A stretch of DNA of 64,000 bases from Allacma fusca (Eukaryota; Arthropoda; Collembola; Symphypleona; Sminthuridae). The translations under genes and the position numbers were made by a program. The notes below the pieces were generated by a model. The model did no database searches and was not told the DNA's origin. It saw only the letters and a list, made by a program, of their open reading frames with translations. Numbering within the stretch: the stretch's first letter is position 1; the number at the start of each line of letters is the position of its first letter. The stretch is from assembly GCA_947179485.1 (NCBI GenBank), contig OX359245.1, forward strand, positions 66,017,067 to 66,081,066, read 5' to 3'. Shown here piece after piece: positions 47,703-57,765 of this stretch.

Positions 47703-48238
47703 TATATATGGAATTATGAACCTTAGAACATTTAAACTTAGAAAATGTGGTAACTTGCTTTTTGTAGCAATCAATTAATTTTAAGGAATAAACATTGTGA
47801 CTGGTAATATTAATGTATGTTAATTATTTAGTATTAGATTGTGTTTAAAAATATGTACTAAGCGTCTCCTGATTTCAGTAAACAACACTAATGTGAGTGT
47901 GGTATGCCTGACAGCCTGACGAATCTTAAATGTTTCATAAACTTAAAACAAGAAGTTGTGCATCAACTGTTACTATACTATTTCGTGAAGTAGATTCATT
48001 TGAACTGAAAATTTTAAATTATTTTTTAATGATTGCAGGCAATTTCAGATGTACATCTTTGTTTCCTGTGGAAAATGCATTTAAAAATATAATTTTGACC
48101 TTTGATTGTTTGAAAAAATAAAAAGAATTGAACTTGTAATTGTTTGAATTATTTTAAAAATATTTTTACCAGAAATGAATTTAAATTAATGTTCAGGATT
48201 TAATTCAACTTGAACAGAAATAATTACCACCCAGTGTG

Positions 48239-49130
48239 CGGAATAGGGAAATTGTCGAATTGAAGCATATTTTAAAAATTATTGAAAAACTGATATAGAG
48301 AAATTGTGAGAAATAATCTGCTAAAGGGGTTAACTTATTTCTTGATTTAATCGGGCAGCAGGAGTAGTCCAGCACTGAATGTACTCAACTACCATCGCTG
48401 AGGAATGGCTTCAAAGCCCAGTGCCCCTGCTGTCGCGGAGGTGAGGGAAAGAGAGAGATAGATGTTGGGTTCTGTGGGATGTACTGCTAGTTAGCACACA
48501 CCCAACGCTCACTTCAACGTGAGTGGATTTACCGAGCCATTGGGATAGTGGTGTCCCTGCCATAGCTTGACAGTGCACCCACAGTTCGTCGTGGGATATT
48601 ATCTCCTTCTATGTTACCTTGCTCTCTCTCCTCCATAGTTTAAGCAAATTAGGTTAAGATTATTGGGCTGCGTCCCATCCCCCAATTAACATGCAATGTA
48701 AACAATGAATTGTAAGATTGTCATAGTATGTGTACTTAAAGACAATAAAGAGATTTTTTTTTTTTTTTTTTTTTATTTCTTGATTTAATCCCGCTATCAG
48801 GTAGGGGGGGTGATGTTTTGTGACAACCAGTACTTTGTGTACAAGGGACTATATATTTATATGCCATGTATTTAAATTCAAATAGACCCATTAAATGTAA
48901 TGACGCGACTTCGCCACCTTTATGGGCTCTCTAATGTTTAAATAAAGTGCATTGTACGGTAACTTTGATCAGATAATTCAAAATTAAATTAAATTAACAA
49001 AATCTTCCTAAAAAAGCTCTGAATAACATTCCCTTGTGAACTTTATTATGTAATTAGTTATACTAACATATTACTTTAAATATTTCCACGCACTTTTAAG
49101 GAATTCCGGTTTTTGGAAATATATTTTGAC
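48239..49130. other. Upstream flank of WSD copy 3, right part
   Basis: Continues the copy 3 flank after the Transib insertion (GAATAGGGAAATTGTCGAATTG matches 34201 onward). It runs to about 49130, with the SINE-like insertion inside it. No gene. Confidence 0.75.
48353..48774 (+). mobile_element. SINE-like insertion with 16-bp target duplication and T-rich tail
   Basis: A 422-bp insertion starting GGGCAGCAGGAGTAGTCC and ending AATAAAGAGA followed by about 20 Ts. The target duplication ATTTCTTGATTTAATC is at 48337-48352 and 48775-48790. The sister flank at about 34300-34318 has the site once, which confirms the insertion. Long duplications point to LINE-type target-primed reverse transcription. 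GGCTTCAAAGCCC near 48410 resembles a polymerase III B box, so a tRNA-derived head is possible. No protein is coded. Confidence 0.8.
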
Positions 49131-49468
49131 ATTTAGAACTAGCTTAGGACATACCCTATTTGATTGTTATAATTTTTAGCGAAAATCTTCCGCTGCTGTA
49201 TCCAAGAAAACCGCAATACTCTATTTGACCCGTAGGTTTCGAATGTATGTTATTTTAAGAATAATATTATTAAGTAAATTAGCATTAAACGAGTATATAA
49301 TAGTGAGGCAGGAGTAGTTACAACAAATTCTGAAAAATTGTGCGTGGGCTTGTTTTGATCGTTTCATGGCTGCCTGTTCATAATTATTCTGGTGTTTAAT
49401 GTTTGTGTGATTACTCCATCACCGGCTCTACTAATGGAATAGATCAGTTTTACAATAGTATTCTGCTG

Positions 49469-49616
49469 GACGGCAAGAATAGTCCAGCACTGGCTGTTCA
49501 CAACTACCATCGTTGAGAAATGGCTTCAAAGGTCAGTTTCTGCTGTTTCCTGCTATGTATCGTGGATGTGAGAGAAAAAGATATATGTTGGGTTCTGTGG
49601 GATGCATTACTAGTTA
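49469..49616 (+). repeat. Truncated second copy of the SINE-like element
   Basis: Matches the first 150 bases of the element at 48353 (AGTCCAGCACTG, CAACTACCATCG, ATGTTGGGTTCTGTGGGATG) with scattered differences, then stops. The 3' part is missing. Confidence 0.8.
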
Positions 49617-50095
49617 AAATATGTATTATAAAATATTTTCTAGAAAAAAGTCAAAATAGAAAATACTAAGGAAAATAATTACATTTTGGAAAAAATCAAT
49701 ATACAAAATTCTGTGACTTCAGCCCCTATCTCTGAATGTCGTTCCCTTTTTGTATTCAAAGATAGCACGCACAGCAACATTGTTGTAATGAATCAAGATA
49801 CAAGTATTTTTATCCATGAGGAAATTACTTTATTTCAAAATAGTTACATTTAATTTTAATATCATCGTATTCATAGTAAATAGGCACAAAATACTTGCAA
49901 TTCCTTAAAATACTAAGTACAAAATACCCCTGTACCTGAAATATTGTAAAATACTGAATATAAATCCCTTGAATTGAATCTTACTACATGCTATGAAATC
50001 TCAAAGTACAGATTTTATTTAAATACATGCTAATACATGGTTTTGTTCGACGCTTTTCGAGGTATACTTTATAGGTCCCTCACAAATGTTTATGG

Positions 50096-50160
<65 letters not shown>
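50096..50160. repeat. (AAT)n microsatellite
   Basis: About 21-22 uninterrupted AAT units. Confidence 0.97.
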
Positions 50161-50854
50161 TGTTAAAATAAAAATGACACATGTGCTACAGATTATTTTT
50201 TAACTCTTACCCACAAATAATAATGTAGAGATTCTAAAGACATACGATATATACAATTTATAGATATAGCCAATTTTTCGAATTCAAGCTTATTTTAAAA
50301 CTTCTTAACAAGTTGATCTTGGGAAAATTATGAGAAATAATCTGTTAGGAGATTAGCTTAATTATTAATTCCTTATACATTATGAGTTAGGGAAGGCGGT
50401 GTATTGTACCAACCATTATATGTGCCCCATCAGTGATTACCTAAAGTAAACGTTTCTGAAAGGGTATACCGGCCCAATTACTTTGCCATGTAATTAATTT
50501 TAAAGAGAGCAAATAAATGTAATGGTGTGATTTTAGAAGTTTTATGGGTTCTTTAATGTTTAGATAAAGTACATTGTATAGTAACTTTGATCAGATAATT
50601 CAAAATAGGTTAAATTACATAACCAGTTTCTTAATTTGCAGAAGCCTTAAATAACATTCCCTTGAGAACCTTAATAATTAGGTACATTACCACTTAGGTT
50701 TAAATATTTCACTCATATCTAACACGAAATCCGGTTTTTGGAAAAATATTAGAATCTCTCCTTCACAGTACAGGTTTTTTCAAACGAGATTTGGCGGTTT
50801 TCTTTGAAAGAGAAAGAAACCAACTTCCATTCCGTAAATTTTACTAGTAATTGT

Positions 50855-50897
50855 CCCGAGTAATTGTCCCTGTGCTACACAGGGACAATTACTCGGG
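50855..50897. repeat. 20-bp perfect hairpin with 3-base loop
   Basis: CCCGAGTAATTGTCCCTGTG is followed by CTA and its exact reverse complement. The word AGTAATTGTCCC also occurs once directly upstream (50846-50857), so one arm is duplicated. It lies in a block absent from the sister flanks. Confidence 0.9.
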
Positions 50898-52245
50898 GAG
50901 ATGGTATACTGTGAGTGTAGAAATTAAAAGCTAAACGGCTTACGATCTTACGAATCAAGCCCTGTCATGGAGACTTTTATTGTATGCCATGTGAGCTTAT
51001 TGTAACAGTAGCGCGCGGAGCTTTAAATCAACGGACAGGTAGTGCTCGTTAATAATAAGGATAACCCTTTAAACCATGACTTCCCACATTATGTGTGTGC
51101 TACATCACGTTCCCCACCCTGCAGAGTTCAGTAGGACAATGGATAAAATATTGGGTGGGAGAGGCAATTTTACAATATTTTATGAGACGTCTCAAATGAA
51201 GGGTTAATTGTGCAATATTTTCTATTATTTTGACACTTAATCCTAAATTAAAAGATTGTGATAACTGAGTGCTTAAAAAAATATATTCAGAAAGTCCTTA
51301 TCCAATTTTTTCCCGTAATAATATATGTACGCCCAATTAATATGAAAACATTAAATAGTGCTTGCACTTTCTGTATTTATTTGTCAAATATTTCCTTCGA
51401 AAATTACGATTTGTTGTATCTAAATATTTATTTAAAACCGCGAGCCTCGGCAATTTCTGAGACGTACCACAATTTAACTCTTAATAATGCTATGTATTTA
51501 TGGTCAAAATCCACGATTTAAAAAGACCAATATCCGTTGATTAAATGATCAATGTCCACCTATAATTGGACTGTGATCCCATTGTCAATACTAATTATTT
51601 CCTAATTGTTCTTCATAGAGTATAAAAAGGGGTCCAAAAAACTCCAACAAATACAGTCAGTCTACTGCCATTATTCAAACTATAAAAATTCTTTAGACAA
51701 ATTATTTCCGAAAATGTTTCATCATCACGTGTGAAATAATAATTATACATACACATATATGTAAATCTAAGTATAAATATACATATGTAATTGTTTCCAA
51801 AGATAAAAATCTAAAGGTCAAAGTCTATATAATAAAAATGTAGACTTTGACCCCATTAAAAATACATTATTGATAATATATTAATGCATTCTTAATGACT
51901 CTTTACCTGTATAAAAAGGTGTAAAAATCTCGAATAAAACAGTATCATGTCACAATTCTAAAAACTCAAACCACTTGTAGTTGACTCAAAATTTATTCTT
52001 CTCGTACATACTCAGCATATTCTCCACATATAATCATTACTCTCATTTCCACCCAAACCACTTTTACTCTCATGGTAGCATAGAGCGTTGGTTCGATTGA
52101 AAACATTGGACTTAACTCTGAGATTGCTTGAGACTAATCCCGTATCAATTCATTACCTCTAAATACACCATTACAGGTTCCAGCGAGTAATTACACTCAC
52201 AGTCAGCCCAACACATAAGAACCAGCCTACCAGCCCAAAAGTATT

Positions 52246-54027
52246 CATATTCATATTTATTACGGATTCTTTTCGGGCGGCGCCCATATCATCCAAACAT
52301 TGCAATTACATTTAAGGATTGAATTAATACTTAAAACTAAAACTATACCTATAAGTCCTTAGTCAAATAAATGAGAAGATCATTTCTGATTGAACAGTTG
52401 TAAATGAATTTAAAAATATCACATATGAAGTCCTTGGATGGGTTACTAAAAATTGATAGGAGAGATACCTCGGACTTATAACTATTAATATTATATTTAT
52501 TGAGGAGAGATTGCCTGGGGAGGTCATACATTCGACAGCTAGTCAAAAGATGTAACAGGTTATCCTCTTCCTGGCGATTGCAGGAGATGCAAAGGTCTGG
52601 ATAGGAGAATTTGAACTTTACTCTGGAAGTATATAGGGTACGCGAGTTTAGTCTGATGTTGGCAATTAATCTTAGGTATTGGAAGGGTATATTATTGGTT
52701 AAATAACTGGAAGTGGAGAAATGAGATTTAATGAACTTATAGCTAGGGATATATGATGAGAAATTGATTCTATCCAGATCTTCCAATATGAAAGCATCAT
52801 AAATGGAAGCCATGATGTATTTAAAAAACCCCGCAAGATACTCGGCGGATTGGAACTCCCATACTGAGGCAAAGCCGTGTTTGTAAAGAATATATTTAAT
52901 TGAGTTTGACCAGGTCACCTTGTTTTTGTTTGGTAATGGGTTACGGCTTATGAGTTTTAGCCTCTCATAGCAAATTCTCACCAACCTGTTCTGCGGCATC
53001 AAGAGTATTTTGAACCAGAACTTCAGTGCTGCCTTAATAATACGATAGAAAACCTTCACCCTACCCGTTTCGACGGAGTATCGTTGGGCAACCATAACAT
53101 TTTTCAAGGAATTGGCTTTGAATAATTTCCGTTTCTGAGGAAAGGTTAAGGGACCAGATTTCGGCAGCGTAGGTCATAGGAGGAATGACCACGGTGTCCA
53201 GTAGCCTCATTCTGGTATCCCATGAGTCAGTTTTTGAGACACTTAGGACTTTTAGGGTGGGACCAATAGTAGATAGTGCTCTACATTTCATGTCCTTTGC
53301 TGCTGCCCGGAAGGATGCTGTTGGAGTAAATGTAACCCCCAGATATTTATCCGAAACTATTTGGATTTTAAAACCCTTCAGGGACCACGACCATGAACGT
53401 GGCATAAAACCTCCATTCCTAAAAATGATTACTTTAGTCTTGGACAAATTAATTGACAAGTAGTTATTGTCACAATATTCATCAAGAATGCAGATTTTAT
53501 TTTGTAGACTAGTTTTAGAGTCCGCCAGTGTTACGTTATCATCGGCCAGCAGTAGGTGGTTGACAGAGTTACTCCCCCCTAATCCCACTGGGGTGGCACC
53601 TTTTAGCTCGAAGAATTTGTCCAAGTCAGCAATATATAAGGCAAAGAGTAGTGGACTCAGGATGTCTCCTTGCAGGACACCTTGTGAGACATTAAAGGGG
53701 CGAGTGTGATCACCGCCCACCCTTACTTTCAGGACTGCACTGTCATATAGTGAAAATAACACTTTGATAAACTTGGAACTGATTCCAAGTTTATCAAGTT
53801 TCTTCCACAAAAGGGCATGATTCAGAGAGTCAAACGCGCGAGCTAGGTCTACAAATAATGCAAATAATTTACCCCCGGCGGGCTGTAATTTAGATTGGAT
53901 AATTGCTAACAGGGTAAAGATCTGATCAACACATCCCCGGTTTTTCCTAAACCCTGATTGCGTCTCTGGGAGAACACCTTGTGATTCGCACCATGAAGAA
54001 AGCCGGTAGTATAAAATTCGAGTAAAT
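52246..54027 (-). mobile_element. 5'-truncated LINE with target duplication
   Basis: A 1782-bp non-LTR retrotransposon fragment read on the minus strand, flanked by a 16-bp duplication AGCCCAAAAGTATTCA (52230-52245 and 54028-54043). It starts inside reverse transcriptase and shows the RT blocks SGFRKNRGCVDQIF, DLARAFDSLNHALLW, GVLQGDILSPLLF and LLLADDNVT (A-D-D core). It is followed in another frame (52349-53107) by the C-terminal part with a CISC...HLLTSC zinc-type motif. The frame is broken near 53060-53105. The 3' tail is AATAAATATGAATA rather than poly(A). A CR1/Jockey/I-like clade is likely but unresolved. Confidence 0.85.
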
Positions 54028-54057
54028 AGCCCAAAAGTATTCAACAAGGCATTAAAC

Positions 54058-54215
54058 CCATATAGGGGCGAAGATTCAACCGGGAGAAAGATCCAAACCA
54101 TGAAGGCGCGAAGATTCAACCGGGAGAAATACCCAATTCATAAAGGCGCGAAGATTCAACCGAGAGAAATACCCAAACCATATAGGGGCAAAGATTCGAC
54201 TTGGAGGGGCAAGAC
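54058..54215. repeat. About 42-bp tandem repeat, three to four copies
   Basis: The unit GGCGAAGATTCAACCGGGAG with AAATACCCAAACCATA behind it recurs at about 54066, 54106, 54147 and, diverged, 54188. It lies in the leader of copia element A just beyond the LINE's target duplication. Confidence 0.8.
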
Positions 54216-56055
54216 TATAGTTTCAATGCAGTACCAAATTATAAAGGGGAAAGCGGAACTACTCAGGATACCAAACAACATGCAGAAACGCACAGGACTC
54301 ACAAATTGAAAAATTAAACGGAATAAACTATTTAACTTGGAAGTTAATAGTTTCAAACGTCCAACGAGCTAGTGGCCACTGGAACGTCACTGCTGGAACC
54401 GAGGGGCGACCTGGCAAAATCGATGAACCAGATGAAGTTGCCGCTTGGGATAAGAGGGATGTCAAGGCCATGAGGCATGCAAAAGATTGATTCAAGATTG
54501 TGCGTGACGAGATTGGGGTGAAGTATTATCGAGATCGGATTTTTGGACCCTCGGCAGAACAAAAGGAAGGCCTGTATATAATGAAATTTCGCCTCATAAG
54601 TCAAGAAACTTACGCCATGATGTCGGACCCCCAGATGTCAAACCATTCGCATCGATGATTGAGCCACATCAATATGACGTATATTCAAGAAACCATACGA
54701 AAGGATGCAGTCAAGGGTATTACTCTGAATGACGTCCAGGATAGGATTCATGGTGAATCCTGTGAAATCGGGATACAAACCCGAAAACCATTTCCAGACA
54801 AACAGAAACCGAAATCAACCAAAATAGGTGAAGTGATTCACGCAGACCTAGCAAGGAAAATGCGAGTTCCCACAATAGGAGGAGCTAACTACTTTCTCCT
54901 AATCAAAGATGAGGCAACAGGTTTTCGAATGGCCTATTTTCCGAAGAAGACAGATGAAACTGCCGACAACCTAATGGAATTTATGAGATTCATCGAAACC
55001 CAGACGGGTACCAAGGTAAGGAAATCAATCTATGATAACGGAACTGAATTCATAAATTTAAAACTCGAACTATTCTTTTCTGAACGCGGAATTATTCATC
55101 AAACAAGTGCACCATATTGTCCCGAAACTAATATCGAATTGAACGAGAAATTCGGACAATCAAAGATTGTGCCACGACTATACTCTTGGAATCTGGTGTT
55201 CCAAAATGCTTATGTGGAGAAGCAGTAGCAACTACCGTCTACATACACAACAGACTACTTGACAAACAAACGAAGATAAGACTGCGTCCGAGAAATTATT
55301 TGGAAGCAAACCATCACTAGATCGTCTTCGTGTATTTGGAAGCAAAGCATATGTTCATATCACTGATACAAGACGAAGTACGTTTGATCCAAAAGGCACT
55401 AAATATTTTATGGTGGTATACACTGCTATCAGAAGAAAATATCGACTTTATGACAAAACAAATCACCATATCATAGAGGCTTGAGAAATGTCAGCTTCCA
55501 GGAAGACTTACCGAATCAAGGAAACATTCCTGTCATTATCAATGACGAAAATACAAGTACAGACAACGCAGAAGCTACGACTAGTACTAGGAACAAAGAA
55601 AATAAAGCAACACCAGGTTCAGGCTGTAATAGTGTCAATGATTCTGGAGTGTCTACCTCGAAGACTTCCTTACAGAAGACGAATTCTTAATGACGAATGA
55701 TGAATCAGAAACTGGAAAACCAATCTTAAGTAAAAACACACCCTGTCCAGGTTTCCTGATTAAACTGTACCATAAAAACCTTTTCGACAAAACAAGGTTA
55801 CGGGATAGATCCACATAATGTGACATGTAACCACCTAAGAGATACCAAGCATTTCTTAGTAACATCAATCAAGAACCACATAACTACGAAGAATCACAAC
55901 ATGTTTCAGATAAAAGCAAATGGCTCGAAGTCATGGATCAAGAGATGATTAGCCATGAACAACATAACACATGGAACTAAGCACCTAAACCAAAAGGTAC
56001 AAAAATTCTTAACAGTCGCTGGGTATACAAAATAAAGCAAAATACCAACGGAACA

Positions 56056-56351
56056 GGTATCGGAAGGAGTACTCATCGTCGTGGTAATTAGTCATTACAT
56101 AATGACCATCATTAACTACGTGATAGTTTGTCAATGTGTAATGTTAACTACTTATTAACCTATGCGTAATGTCCATATGCGTAATGTTTACTTGTCATCA
56201 CACGCAATATTTTAATAGCCGTCTTTTACATAAAAAGGCTCACATCCTTCTTGTAAAATACAGTTGTAACACAGTCATAATACAGTTGAACAGTCAGTCA
56301 AATAAAAATCTCCCTTGAAACTAAAAACCTCTGAACTTTTATTTTCACAAC
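56056..56351 (+). repeat. Left LTR of copia element B
   Basis: 296 bp starting GGTATCGGAAGG and ending CACAAC. It contains a TACATAAAAAGG box near 56228 and AATAAA near 56303. The outermost bases are not the usual TG..CA, so the borders may be off by a base or two. Confidence 0.85.
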
Positions 56352-57084
56352 ATGGTAACAGAGCGTTTGGTTCCGACCTACTGACCTGAAATTTTCTGAA
56401 ATTCTGGTTTCTTGCCGTGTGTCGTCCATAATTGGTGACATTATTTTAGTTTATAGCCAAAAAGTGTTGGGAGAAATGTGCTAGAAACGTATGTTGAAAA
56501 TAAGTCATTAGATGTCAGAAAACGGAGAGAAATACTAAAATCAAGGGTAATTACACACGGTGCGAGAGAATCAAGGATTGTTAGCCCGACATACCGAGCT
56601 GGCCGATTTCTCGTGGGATCAAATTTACGGCCTAGGAATTAGCACAAGGACTGCAGCCGAAGGGCCGAAACCAAGACTTAGGACCGATCTTCACAGACCG
56701 AGAACCAACTGTTCATCCTGAAAAAGACTGAGGCCAATAAACAAATTTGGCTGTCAAGAAGACTAAAAGCCAATATACAAATTTGGCTGTCAATTTAAAA
56801 AGACTGAAGTCAATAAGACTACTCAAAGAAATAGTTTGGAATAAACAGAAACAGGTCAGATATTAATATAATCAACTGACCTTAAGGCAGAGATCCCGAA
56901 AGGAAGAGTGTTAAGTCCAGGCAGACAATTCAGAGATCTCAAAAAAAGGAGGACTGATAATCCAGGCGGACTATTGAGATCCCAGAAGGAAGATTGATTA
57001 CGTACCAAGCGGATAACAGAAATCCTGATCAGAAAACTGACAAATCCAGTCGGACAACCGAATGACAAACAAAATAGCTAAACC

Positions 57085-57705
57085 ATGCCGTATCACAGAC
57101 CTTCAGTAACCAAACTAAATGGTGCTAAACATGCACATTGGAGATTGCAGATGAAACTAGTTCTACAAGCTAAGGACCTATGGTCCATTGTAAATGGCAC
57201 CAAGACGCGTCCAGAAGGCGAAACTGAAACAAGTCTACGTGCAGCCATCGCATGGGATAAACAAGATGTGGAGGCTCAATCACTAATTGTACCTACTCTA
57301 GACACAAAGCAAACAAATCATATCCTATCCTGTGAGACGTCAGCAGACATATGGGATAAATTGGAAGGACTTAACTCGGATTATAGCATCTTAAACCGAC
57401 AACAGACGATGACCAGGTTCTTAAACTATAAAATTCAATCAAACCAATTACGGATGGACGCTTACTCCGAGATTGAAGAATTATGGAGAACTTTAAATGA
57501 AATTGGTTGCAATGTTGACGAGACTATGGCAGTTACTAAAATCGTTAGTAGCCTGCCAGACCAATTTATTGCCTTAAAAAAGACATGGGATAGCGTACCA
57601 GCAGAGCATCAGTCAATGGTCAGTCGGTTAGCTCGACTTAAAAAGGAGGAATTGGAAATAAAAGAAAATATTTCCTCCGGTAACGCAAGATCAGCAGCAG
57701 CCTAA
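57085..57705 (+). other. gag part of copia element B (fossil)
   Basis: Reads as a Ty1/copia gag: KLNGAKHAHWRLQMKLVLQ near the start, then AWDKQDVEAQSLI and ETSADIWDKLEGL. Zinc knuckles of the CCHC type follow in the next part. Confidence 0.85.
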
Positions 57706-57765
57706 GCATACAATGCTGAACAAGACAATGAACGAAATAATCCGAAGAACTATGGACAGAAACAG

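Larger units (their letters stand above)
43190..48238 (+). mobile_element. Transib DNA transposon, apparently autonomous
   Basis: A 5049-bp element. A 5-bp target duplication CGGAA (43185-43189 and 48239-48243) surrounds it, and the paralogous flank of WSD copy 1 shows the site uninterrupted (TACTGGAATAGGGAA near 34194-34208). The left end begins CACTGTTGGCG; the right end read inward begins CACACTGGGTGG. Both match the Transib/RSS-type heptamer CACWRTG at six of seven places, and weak inverted similarity continues for about 25 bases. Contents in order: a leader, an array of 117-bp repeats (43434-44610), a nested pogo-like miniature element (44699-45519), and the transposase gene (45861-47702). 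Five-base duplications and CAC ends are known for Transib, the family from which RAG1 descends. Confidence 0.88.
49617..51300. other. Remnant of a further WSD-locus copy (intron and flank only)
   Basis: 49620-50030 matches WSD intron 1 sequence (31.66-32.06 kb), and 50280-51300 matches the upstream flank (34.26-34.93 kb), in the same order as in the intact copy. The coding exon that should lie between is gone. About 200 bp including an (AAT)n run stands there instead. Block 50810-51070 is a separate insertion containing a hairpin. Confidence 0.6.
51500..56055 (+). mobile_element. Ty1/copia-type element A (left part), old and broken
   Basis: A fossil Pseudoviridae-type element. A primer-site-like TGGTAGCATAGAGCG at about 52070 ends a probable LTR whose left border I could not fix (about 51500). 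The LTR contains TATAAAAAGG boxes and a 12-bp hairpin (51816-51827 with 51841-51852). Parts further on: gag-like sequence near 54300-54500, integrase-like sequence at 54659-55228 and the start of reverse transcriptase near 55900-56055. It is split by a LINE and by a second copia element, resumes at 61901, and has many breaks. Confidence 0.7.

Noticed and set aside
45552-47794. CACAATG at 45555 followed by ACAAAAACT, and an inverted CATTGTG at 47788, looking like RSS-type ends tightly around the transposase gene
   Set aside because: The five bases outside the two ends do not match, whereas the outer borders at 43190 and 48238 have an exact CGGAA duplication confirmed by the paralogous empty site. 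The inner pair is probably chance.
47930-48121. Small frame downstream of the Transib transposase
   Set aside because: AT-rich, 63 codons, no motif. It is inside the element's 3' non-coding region.
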